DNA of 32,694 bases from Candidatus Gracilibacteria bacterium. GTDB lineage: Bacteria; Patescibacteriota; Gracilibacteria; UBA1369; UBA12473. The notes beneath the pieces were generated by a model that was not told the DNA's origin, ran no database searches, and saw nothing but the letters and a program-made list of their open reading frames with translations. Both the position numbers and the translations under genes were made by a program. The number at the start of each line of letters is the position of its first letter. The first letter of the stretch is position 1. Positions 7,560 through 16,900 of the stretch are shown one piece after another. The stretch spans positions 1-32,694 of the forward strand of contig JBAZZS010000005.1 in assembly GCA_041658685.1 (NCBI GenBank), written 5' to 3'.

Positions 7560-8225
7560 CTACGCTTCATGCGCCCCTTTCGCCAAATCCCTCAACACCG
7601 CTTCGGGATCCGCGGCCTTGGTCACCCCGGACGCCAACAATACGCCGGACGCACCGAGCATGATCGCAATTTCGATGTCTTTTGAATTTTTCACGCCCGC
7701 TCCCACCAATACGCGCCCGCGACCAATCAAATCCACTGCCACCTGAATAATCTCAGGCTTTGCCGTAGCTACTGAGATGTCTCCCCCAATCAATTCCGGC
7801 GGCTCGACCGCCACAAAATCAGGCCCAAACCCCGCAATCACCGCGCCCTCCTCAGGATCCTGCGCACACGCCACCACCACCAACCCCACCTCTTTTGCCC
7901 GCTGAATCGACAACTTCAACACCTCCAGCGACAACCGATGCTCGGAATGATTGAGCAATGTTCCAAACGCGCCCGACACCTTCACGGCCTCAGCCAAAAT
8001 ATGGCCGGTATAAGAACCGAAATGCACCAAATCCAAATGCTGAGCAAAAACCGGAATCTTGACCGCAGACGCCACTCGAAAAATATCCGTGGACTGCACG
8101 GCAACAGCCATCGAAACGCCGGTTTCGAGGCTCACCTTCTCGTGAAGTTGCGCCAACTCGACCGCTTTCGCGCCCATCGCAGACTCGTAGGTTTTAAAGT
8201 TGGTGAGAATCAAAGGAAGTTTCAT
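7560..8225 (-). CDS. tpiA: Archaeal-type triosephosphate isomerase
   Basis: Interconverts dihydroxyacetone phosphate and glyceraldehyde 3-phosphate in glycolysis and gluconeogenesis. The 221-residue product matches the shorter archaeal branch rather than the roughly 250-residue bacterial enzyme. It shows LTNFKTY (active-site Lys), PVFAQHLDLVHFGSYTGHI, LLNHSEHRLSL (catalytic His), VAVEPPELIGGDISVA (catalytic Glu followed by the archaeal loop) and VLVGAGVKNSKD with GASGVLLASGVTKA (phosphate binding). I choose the ATG at 8225 (MKLPLIL) because AAGGTGGG, one of the few good Shine-Dalgarno sites here, lies just upstream. It is divergent from the giant gene and carries no repeat-derived peptide. 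Confidence 0.93.
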   Translation of the reverse strand: MKLPLILTNFKTYESAMGAKAVELAQLHEKVSLETGVSMAVAVQSTDIFRVASAVKIPVFAQHLDLVHFGSYTGHILAEAVKVSGAFGTLLNHSEHRLSLEVLKLSIQRAKEVGLVVVACAQDPEEGAVIAGFGPDFVAVEPPELIGGDISVATAKPEIIQVAVDLIGRGRVLVGAGVKNSKDIEIAIMLGASGVLLASGVTKAADPEAVLRDLAKGAHEA

Positions 8226-8271
8226 CGCACCCACCTTATCAGACCCTCCAAGTTTTTTCACTTCAACACCA

Positions 8272-8300
8272 TTGCAATAGTTTTTTATTTATGGTAGAAT
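8272..8300 (+). promoter_or_regulatory. Sigma70-like promoter of the giant gene
   Basis: TTGCAA (8272-8277), a 17-bp spacer, then TAGAAT (8295-8300) within ATGGTAGAAT. It lies 44 bp before the ATG at 8345, in the divergent gap after tpi. A short AT hairpin (GATTTT-AA-AAAATC, 8306-8319) lies in the predicted leader. Confidence 0.6.
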
Positions 8301-8344
8301 TAATAGATTTTAAAAAATCAAATTAAAAACTAAAACCAAAAACT

Positions 8345-11300
8345 ATGAATTTCCTCAAGGGATTCACAACCAATTTCTGCCAAGCTTTATTTGCTGAAAG
8401 CGACATCAAGCCGAAGAGGCTGGTGGGGAAAGTGGAGAATGTTCGGGAAGATAGCCCACCTCCTGGCGAGAAAAAAGAGACAAAAGAAGCCAATATCCTC
8501 GCAGTAGAGAATGAGAAAAAAGATCTCGACAAAAAAAGAAGTGCGACCGAAGATGCTTTCCCTGGAGACAAAGCTTTTCTTGAAATCCAAAAAACCTTCG
8601 ACGAACTGAATCAAACTTTAACAGCCCTTGCAAAAAGTGGTGACGAACTAACCGTGGACAAAGCCAAACAATTTGCCGAACAAAAAAACGAAGCCATACA
8701 AAAACTCAGTCAAAAACTGGAAACTCAAAAACGCGGAGAAGTGTTAAACGATGTGGTTAAACCCGTCAAACTTCCGCCTGAAAAAATCAAAGGCCGATGG
8801 ATGGACGAAATTGCAACAGATTATGGCATGACCGTCGACGAACTCAAAGACCTCAATGTCAGATTAAGCAACCAATATAAAACCTCCTTCCACCTCACCA
8901 ATTACAAAAATAAGGGGAGATTTTACTGTGATGAAACCGATGATATTTATGTCCCAAAAACAAACTGGGATAAAGAAGAAGAAAAGACAAAAAAAATCAT
9001 TGAAACAGAACGAGCCGAATCCGGAGTCCAAAGCGCCCCCGAAGCGTACAACGCTGAAATCAAACAAAAAGAAATTCAATCCCAGGCCTCAGACAAAAAA
9101 ATCGCCGAAGATATCAACCAACACAATGAAAAACTCACGGATCGTTCCGCTCGCCTTCCCGACTTCCTCAGCACCGGACTTTTTCATGGGGAAATAAATA
9201 AAGCCGATACTTGGGCTGAAGTTTTGACCCGCACCTTACGTGACCAAAACAATGATGCCAATCGAGTCATCAATGTCATTGGCGAACGATTCCATTGGAC
9301 TCCGGTTCAATTTCGGGAAGTCATTCGTCGCGGAGCCAATAACAGTCTTTCTTTCCGCAATTTAACCCAAGAAAAATACGGAGTTGGACCCAAAAAATTC
9401 TTTACAGATTATGAAGCCGCACGCGCTGAAAAAAACAGTCATAAAAAAGAAATAGGAGAATTTGATAGAAAAATAGATGCAGAGAAAGGCGACATCGATG
9501 CTTTATTCACCGGAGAACTAAAAAATCTTATCAGCGAGAAATATCGACCTGACCAAGCCGAAGCAATTCTTGCCCCTTATCGCCAAAAACCGGAAGAAAG
9601 TTATAAAGAATGGAATGATCGAATTAAAGATTTAGCTGAAAAATTACCAACAAAATATGAAAAAGAAGTATTGGTCCCAAAACTCACCAGAGCATTAAGT
9701 CCAATTCTCCCCTTGGAAGCCCAGAAAAAAGAATTAGAAGCCAAGCAAGCCGCGGCTGTTGATCAATGTGCGGAAAAAGAAAGCTTTATGGCTTCCTGCA
9801 CCGAACTTTTCAACGCCATGGATGCCATGCAAAAAGGTGTGGAGTTGAAAGGATCCAGTGCTCATGAAAAACTCACCGCAGAAAAAACAGAAGCAAAAAT
9901 CGTTGCTTTACCGAATAGCACTTACATCGAAAGCCTTTACGATTTCTCTTCCGTGGTTGCCGGGAAACCAAAAGCGGTCGTCGGAGGCGAAGCCGTCGAA
10001 CCGATCGGCATCGGACGTGCAACCATTGTCCCTGTCCAAAACGTTTTCCAAGAGTTAGGCGTATCAAACTCCAAAGTCAGAAAAATGGATGGTGCGTTTG
10101 TATTAAAACTCATGGCCGATATGTATGGAATGGATTTATTGATCCGCCAAGGAAATATTGCCAAACCGTCATCCACTGACAAACGACTCTATCTCGCCTC
10201 TTTACCAACGGATTTCAACAAAGAGAATAAAGCTCTCCAAAAAATCGCCGAATCCGTCAAGGTTAATCAAGAAGATGCCACCCTTACCTTTAATGAAGAA
10301 GCGGCCTTTGCGACACGGCTCTCCGCTATGGCTAAAAAACCGGACTTATATAATAAGGAACTCCTTTCGAGCGCCTTCTCTTCCATTGACGAAGATTCCA
10401 ACGTCACCTCTGCCCAAATCGATGACGGGAAAGCTCTCATTTATAAAAAAACGGGATTGCTCAGTCGTCGTATGGACCCTCAAGCTGCCATGGAACGCAT
10501 CCTCGATAAACACACAACAATCAACCCGGACACAGCCATTGCCACCATTGATTACACTCCCATCCAAGGAGAACTTCAAAACTATCTTGACCAAGGGATT
10601 GCCAAAAGTTTTATGGATCCCAACCTTAATATAGTGGAAGCGCTTCAAAACACCCGCGGAGTTAACATCACCAACGCGCACGCCAACGCCATTTTAACCG
10701 CTCAAGAAGATATTTTATTGCTTGCAAAAGAGGGAGAAAAAGAATTACGAACTTTTGAAAAAGCGGAAAAGAAAGGCGAGAAAGAAGACGCCGAAGCTTC
10801 CCATAAAGCCCTGGATGAAATTTACAAAAAAATCACAGCTAAAAAACTGGCCATCAAAGACATCTTGGAAAAGCAACCAACCCCGGAGAACAACTACATC
10901 AGCCAACTCCAAAAACAACTCAAATTGGAAGATGGAAAAGCTCTCACCCTCAGACAAAAACGCTTCATCCAAAACGGATATGCCATTGAGGGAGAAAAAG
11001 GAACCCTGGTTAAAGGAGTCGAACGCAAACAAGCTATTTTGGAATCTTATAAAGAAGACAAAGTCATTTATCCCATCCTTGTCCAACTCATGGAAGCCGA
11101 CAAAAATGGGGTGCTTTCCGGTTCGGATTTGGAAGACGCGGCCATCCTCATTCACAAAGCGCTCGAAAACGATATTACTTGGATGTCCCAACAACAACTC
11201 CAAGATAAATTAACCGCACAAAAAACCCCAAAAACCCCGGAAGAAATCTCCTTGGCCGTTGCCGGACAAGCCATGCTCACTCATAAAGGAAAATTTGATG

Positions 11301-13924
11301 GGATGCGCTTGGGTGGAGGAGTATCCGTCCCCTTACCAAAAGGATTCAGTGTCCAATTGGGCATCGGAGCAGGCGTTTCAGATAGCAAAGGATTGGAAGC
11401 AGGTGGAGGTATCGGGCTTTCAAAAGCCGTTCAAGCCGCGGATTGGTTGGTACTCACAACCACGGTCTCCGTTGGAGCCGGAGTCAGTAGTAATGGACTC
11501 AATGCCGGAGCCACGGTGAGCGAAACCGGTATCGCCGATGCGGGAAAAGTCATTTTCTATGCCGGAGCAAGCACCGGAGTTGGATTCTCGGAATCAGGTC
11601 TCACTTTAGGGTGGGGCGTGCATGGAGGAGGCAAATACGATGTTCGCGAACACATTCAAGACGTACGTCGAAGAGGCGGCGTCGCGGCCTTAAAAACAGA
11701 AATCGACAGTAAAGCCAAAACCGTCGAAGAAAAAGCCGCTCTCATCGCTCAAATACCGGAATTCCGTTCCATTGCAACAGATCCTAAATTCACTCTCGCT
11801 CCCAAAAACGTACAAGCCGCCATTCTCAACGACATGTTCAACACCTACGCCTCAGAAATGCAAAATGCCAGTGAAGCGGATGCGGGAGTTTTCCCTCTCA
11901 CCGGAATTCATGTGGTCATGATCGGCCCCATCCCTCTTCCGTTGATCAGTTTTGCGTTTAGAGGAAGAGCCAAAGTTTATCCCATGACCAAAAATGGAGG
12001 AAGCTGGGCCGAACTTTCCGCTGAGTCACATCAAGACGCAGAAAAAGCACTCAGGCAACAATTGGGAGCCTTTGGAGGCGCTGAAATAGCAACCCCGTTG
12101 AATGCAGGAGATTTCATCAAACTCACCCCCATTGAACTCGCCTACAATGAAGCAGGCCAATTGGGAGTGCTTCCTCAAAAATCGGAAAGCATTGTAAAAG
12201 CCGGAGACATCGCCAATCAACGTCTCGGAGCCCTCGATAAAGAAATGAAAAAAAGCGGCATGGAATTAACCCCCGTGAACTCAGGGGATGCCGCCGGTCT
12301 TTTAAAACTTTCCATCCACAATGTTCAAGGGGATGTCCAAGTTATCATGGATCCTTCCATGAAAAACACCGCCCTCATTGGTGGGAAAAACCCGAGCGAA
12401 ATTTATTTGGCCGCCAACACGCTTTACGGCGATCTCATTATTCAACGACAAGAATTCAATCTGACGCGTAAACCAAATACCGAATGGACTCATTATCGAA
12501 AAACCGTGATCACCATCAAGGCAAACCCACGGGCAGGCCGCAACTTCAACACGTTCAATCGTGAAGGCGCCGGATCCATTGAATTCCGAGATGACAGCAA
12601 ACTCTCCGTGGATTCTCGAGGAATTAAAGGTGGAAAAATTCTTGAGAATCGCCCGCAAGGCATGGTTTTGACTATGGAACAATTCAAAGCAAACCGCGAT
12701 GCGATTCTGGCTCAAACCGGCGTATCGAAAGAAATTCTCGAAGCCGACCTCGTGGCTACGGAAGCGGTCATTGGAAAAGCAACCGCTGAAAGTCGAGACG
12801 CTTTGGAAACAACACGTCTCAGCGACTTTGCAAAAGGATTCTTTAATACAAATCGACCGCTCTGTTATAAAGCCACCACTGAAACCCCGGATATGGGAGA
12901 AAACAACAAACCCCTTATCGATAAGTTAAATGCCTCTTATAAAGCGCGTTACAAAAAAGAAGCCACACCCTTAGAAGTCAGCTTCATCTTGGGAGTTGTT
13001 CGTCGCGAAACGTTCTTGAAAATTCCGGCCAATGAAAAACCGGCATTTGCAAGACGTCATCGAGAATTCTTCCAAAAAACATTGACTGCGGAATTGGGGG
13101 ATGCCGGAGCAGCCTCTCGAATTTTGGCAAACATGAACATCGGGGATCTCGATCTCAATCGAACCTACTCCCTCAAAACAAATGCAACCCTTTCAACGGT
13201 TGTTGGCAGAGACCTGATAAAAGGGATGCGCAGGAATGTCATCCAAGGAACCGACGCCAAATTGGTCAGTTTTGTGGATTACACCCAAGATCAAGAAATG
13301 CGTGCTTTATTGCTTCAAAACGATTGGGAAAAAATAAAAAACGCCGAAGCCGATCCATTTTTACACACGCCGCTTGCACTCAATGTGTATCAAAACTACC
13401 TCTGGCTCAAAGGCCCGGAAGCCAAAAAGGCAATGGATGAAATTCACGCCAATCCCTCTTTAGCAAAAACGGGGACAGAAATTCAAAAAGCCACCTATCG
13501 AGATTTCAATATCATTGTAAAACAATTCCATGCGGCTCAACTCTCTATAAAACCCGATCAACAAACCGTGATGATTTCCAATTATCGTGGAGAATCCATG
13601 GCTTTCACTTTTGACACAAAAGTGGTGGTCGGAGCCAATCAAGATTGTGCCAACCCAACTATTTATATTGAACCCAACCTGAGCCCGGTTCCCGTGAGCG
13701 GAGCCACAAAAACCAGCATCCAAGAACGCAGTGACTACATGGTTCATGTGCCAGTCTTAGAAATCTTTGCCGGAGGAACCGCCACAACGCTCGCACCAGA
13801 AAAGCAAAAGCTGGAAGGAGGAGACCCAAGTATAGAAAATAATGAAACCCCGGGAGGCGACCCCGAACCCGCCCCATCCAACCCAGACCCAGGCACCCAC
13901 GGAAATAACCCCGGGCACCCGTAA
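8345..13924 (+). CDS. Giant 1859-residue protein with LysM-like segment and glycine-rich region
   Basis: I do not recognise this giant as a whole. Residues 1 to about 140 are highly charged and helical. Residues about 149-206 resemble a LysM fold (RWMDEIATDYGMTVDELKDLN, ending IYVPKTN), a glycan-binding module, with an insertion in its middle. Two EF-hand-like loops follow: SIDEDSNVTSAQIDD near 685 and EADKNGVLSGSD near 917. Residues about 985-1105 alternate glycine-rich beta strands (GVSVPLPKGFSVQLGIGAGV and repeats), like the wall of a beta barrel. Further mixed domains follow, ending in a Pro/Gly/Asn tail. No clear signal peptide, membrane anchor or sorting motif is visible, which is odd for a LysM-type protein. 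There is no Shine-Dalgarno site before the ATG. The gene lies 62 bp upstream of the secreted Cys-rich giant, so they are probably functionally linked. A structural or predatory/attachment role is only a guess. Confidence 0.9.
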   Translation: MNFLKGFTTNFCQALFAESDIKPKRLVGKVENVREDSPPPGEKKETKEANILAVENEKKDLDKKRSATEDAFPGDKAFLEIQKTFDELNQTLTALAKSGDELTVDKAKQFAEQKNEAIQKLSQKLETQKRGEVLNDVVKPVKLPPEKIKGRWMDEIATDYGMTVDELKDLNVRLSNQYKTSFHLTNYKNKGRFYCDETDDIYVPKTNWDKEEEKTKKIIETERAESGVQSAPEAYNAEIKQKEIQSQASDKKIAEDINQHNEKLTDRSARLPDFLSTGLFHGEINKADTWAEVLTRTLRDQNNDANRVINVIGERFHWTPVQFREVIRRGANNSLSFRNLTQEKYGVGPKKFFTDYEAARAEKNSHKKEIGEFDRKIDAEKGDIDALFTGELKNLISEKYRPDQAEAILAPYRQKPEESYKEWNDRIKDLAEKLPTKYEKEVLVPKLTRALSPILPLEAQKKELEAKQAAAVDQCAEKESFMASCTELFNAMDAMQKGVELKGSSAHEKLTAEKTEAKIVALPNSTYIESLYDFSSVVAGKPKAVVGGEAVEPIGIGRATIVPVQNVFQELGVSNSKVRKMDGAFVLKLMADMYGMDLLIRQGNIAKPSSTDKRLYLASLPTDFNKENKALQKIAESVKVNQEDATLTFNEEAAFATRLSAMAKKPDLYNKELLSSAFSSIDEDSNVTSAQIDDGKALIYKKTGLLSRRMDPQAAMERILDKHTTINPDTAIATIDYTPIQGELQNYLDQGIAKSFMDPNLNIVEALQNTRGVNITNAHANAILTAQEDILLLAKEGEKELRTFEKAEKKGEKEDAEASHKALDEIYKKITAKKLAIKDILEKQPTPENNYISQLQKQLKLEDGKALTLRQKRFIQNGYAIEGEKGTLVKGVERKQAILESYKEDKVIYPILVQLMEADKNGVLSGSDLEDAAILIHKALENDITWMSQQQLQDKLTAQKTPKTPEEISLAVAGQAMLTHKGKFDGMRLGGGVSVPLPKGFSVQLGIGAGVSDSKGLEAGGGIGLSKAVQAADWLVLTTTVSVGAGVSSNGLNAGATVSETGIADAGKVIFYAGASTGVGFSESGLTLGWGVHGGGKYDVREHIQDVRRRGGVAALKTEIDSKAKTVEEKAALIAQIPEFRSIATDPKFTLAPKNVQAAILNDMFNTYASEMQNASEADAGVFPLTGIHVVMIGPIPLPLISFAFRGRAKVYPMTKNGGSWAELSAESHQDAEKALRQQLGAFGGAEIATPLNAGDFIKLTPIELAYNEAGQLGVLPQKSESIVKAGDIANQRLGALDKEMKKSGMELTPVNSGDAAGLLKLSIHNVQGDVQVIMDPSMKNTALIGGKNPSEIYLAANTLYGDLIIQRQEFNLTRKPNTEWTHYRKTVITIKANPRAGRNFNTFNREGAGSIEFRDDSKLSVDSRGIKGGKILENRPQGMVLTMEQFKANRDAILAQTGVSKEILEADLVATEAVIGKATAESRDALETTRLSDFAKGFFNTNRPLCYKATTETPDMGENNKPLIDKLNASYKARYKKEATPLEVSFILGVVRRETFLKIPANEKPAFARRHREFFQKTLTAELGDAGAASRILANMNIGDLDLNRTYSLKTNATLSTVVGRDLIKGMRRNVIQGTDAKLVSFVDYTQDQEMRALLLQNDWEKIKNAEADPFLHTPLALNVYQNYLWLKGPEAKKAMDEIHANPSLAKTGTEIQKATYRDFNIIVKQFHAAQLSIKPDQQTVMISNYRGESMAFTFDTKVVVGANQDCANPTIYIEPNLSPVPVSGATKTSIQERSDYMVHVPVLEIFAGGTATTLAPEKQKLEGGDPSIENNETPGGDPEPAPSNPDPGTHGNNPGHP

Positions 13925-13935
13925 ACCAAACGATT

Positions 13936-13975
13936 AAAGATTTAAAACACATTTATTTATTTTAAAATCATCTTT
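13936..13975 (+). other. AT-rich inverted repeat between the two giant genes
   Basis: AAAGA (13936-13940) pairs with TCTTT (13971-13975), and TTTAAAA (13941-13947) with TTTTAAA (13960-13966), with a 4-nt bulge and a 12-nt loop. It could be a weak attenuator or an mRNA end between the two giants, or chance in AT-rich DNA. Confidence 0.3.
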
Positions 13976-13986
13976 GACCTCTATCT

Positions 13987-16900
13987 ATGAAAAAATCAAT
14001 TCGTTTCGGGCTTAAATGTTCGGCCCTAATCCTTGGGATCATCCTGGGAATTCAAATGGGACCATCCCCTCTGGTGCAAGCCTTAACCTTTACCAGCCCT
14101 TCGTGGGGTGGGGGGATAGCCACACCTACTATGAAAAGCGTTACGGAAATGGGCTCTATTTCAGGTTACGTCCCCACTCATTCCGGAGCCACTACCGATT
14201 ATTCGGATGCGAGTTGCGGCCCAGCTTACCATTACTTCAAATTTTATCTTTATGACGGTAATCCGGAAGATGAAACCTATGATGGTTATTATGCGGAAAT
14301 TGAAAAATACCGCATCAATTTACACACCGATTTTGTAGAGAACGTCGATCTCGATTCCCTCACATGCTCCACCCCGTTTTCTGATGATAGTGGCGATATT
14401 ATTTATATCGATTGTGACGATGACAGTTATACAAAAACAACAGGCGGATATCATTTAACCGTGACCACTAATCTTACAATGAGCCGAGATGGAACCGCGA
14501 GTATTTTATGGACCTATTCTTCTCCGGATGGAGCCGAGCCTACCCTTCCTTATGTAGCCACGATTGATGGTTATTTAAATTATTATTATGAAATCGTTGG
14601 ATTCGAACCCAATGACGATGTTCGAAACGGAGACACTGCAACCACGGATGCGGAAATCTTCTGGACAACGTACGGGATCAATATTGAACGAGACGGCTCA
14701 TGGACTCCCTCGGAATTGGCGGATGACGCAGACATCGGGTATGACAATCATGCTTGGTACACGGACGGAGACACTGCAGTCACAAACTATGAAGATTGCG
14801 ACGAATGCAATGACCTCACCATCACCTCCCCCACTGAAATCACGGCCGAAAACGCCGACAATGTCACTGCCATCACCATCGCACCGGAAGATCAAGACGG
14901 CGACACATGGGACGGCTCTTACGAATACGCGGGATATGAAAGCGACGGGACCACAGTATCGAGCTGCACATTCACGACTTCCACTTATTACGCATCCCAA
15001 GGCTGGGGCTCCAATCCGCTCAATACCGACTACGAAACCGTTTACGTTTACAATTGTGGAGTCGGAGACATCATCACCGTAAAAGAAGTCGATTACGAAG
15101 ATGCTTGTTCAGCCGAACTTTTCATTGAAGACGCTTGCGCCTCCCTCAAAATCACCTCCCCCACCACCCTCACGTATGAGGATATGGAAGGCGGCGATAT
15201 CCAAATCACGATTCAATCCACGGACGAAAGCGGAGCCACATGGTCCGGCGAATACACCTACACCGCGACCAAAGCGGATGGAACGCCGGCAGACGGAACC
15301 TTCAGTTGGTCCTCAATTTTAGCCGGATTATCAGGAGAAAATCCCTACACTACAACCCGCACCACCGTCTACTACGGCGGCGGGGATGCCGGTGACATCA
15401 TCACTGTAACAGACACCGCTTATCCGGACGTTTGTTATGACTCCATTGCTTCCACCGTCCCCTATTGCGGAGACGGATTATTGGATTCCAACGGACTCGA
15501 CAACCGCACCGGCACCGAAGATGACGAAGCCTGCGACGACGGCAACACCGCCGACGGCGACGGCTGTTCCTCCACTTGTCAATTAGAAGCTGTTGAAGCG
15601 TGCGCCACGCTCGAAATCACAGATCCGACCGTCATCACGTATGAAGACATGATAAGCGGAGAAGATATTCCGGTCACCATTCAATCCACCTCCACCGATG
15701 GAGGAACTTGGACCGGCGAATACACCTACACCGCCACTCAAGTCGATGGAATTACCGAAGCGAATGGAACATTCAGCACCTCTTCTTGGTTTGCGGGAAC
15801 ATGGTTAGGATCCAATCCTTACACCACCACCGCCATCTCGGTCTATTATGGCGGAGGCGATCCGGGCGACATGATTTTTGTCCAGGAAACAAGTTCTCCG
15901 ACAGGAGTTTGTTACGATTCCCTCTCTTCCATGCTCACCGAAGAACCTTATTGCGCAAGTCTCACAACTTCTCCAACCAGCATCACAGTCGATCAACTCA
16001 CAGGAATCACACCCATCACTCTCACGGATGTGGATCAAGACGGAGCACCTTGGACCGGGACTTACACCGTATCCAGCACCAATGCCGATGCCACGGCCAC
16101 AGGTTCTTGTAAATTTACTGAAACCATCGACGGCACAGGCATCGATACATTGACCACCTCGGCCTCCATCGTTTACGTCTACGGATGCACCAGTGGAGAC
16201 ACCATCACGATAGTAGAAACCACTTATCCGGCAACATGTAACGCCACCTTGGCCACCGGAACCATACCGGCGCCTTACTGCGGCGACGGCGTTCTCGATC
16301 TAGATGGCGCAGACAATACAGTCGGCACCGCAGATGACGAAGTTTGCGATGACGGCAACAACGTCGATGGCGACACCTGTTCCGCGAATTGCCAACTCGA
16401 AACAATCACAAGTGTTTGTACCGATCTTTCCATCATTCCGGGAAGCACTTCAGCCACTCAAGTCGTATTTACCATTACCCCCACTCCTAGCACTTATGTC
16501 AGCACTTGGATTTGGACCACAACTAATGCAAGTGGCCAATTCACAGCCGATGAAGGACTCACCATTGGAAACACAATCACTTCCGGCGATCTTTCCGTGG
16601 AATACCATGGAGCCGTTGACGATGTCATCACCGTTAAAGACACCAATGCCGCATACAGCTCCGTTTGTTCCGCAACCGCCAATATAACCGGTGGCGGTAG
16701 CGGTGACGGCGACGATGGCGGAGGCAGTAGTGATGGAGGCGGCGGCGGAACCACCTATTGCGGAGATGGAATTATAAATAATCCTCCTTATTACGATTAC
16801 AACAGCTACGGCACATGGGAAGAATGCGACGACGGCAATTCCATCAACGACGACGGATGTTCCAACGTCTGTCAGGTTGAAGACGTTTGCGCAGACATGG

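Noticed and set aside
7373..7570. A 65-codon open frame on the minus strand through the B3 element
   Set aside because: Most of it is the open frame of the palindromic element and it runs into the tpi stop; no start signal. The peptide similarity to the HNH insert is used as evidence for the repeat, not for a gene.
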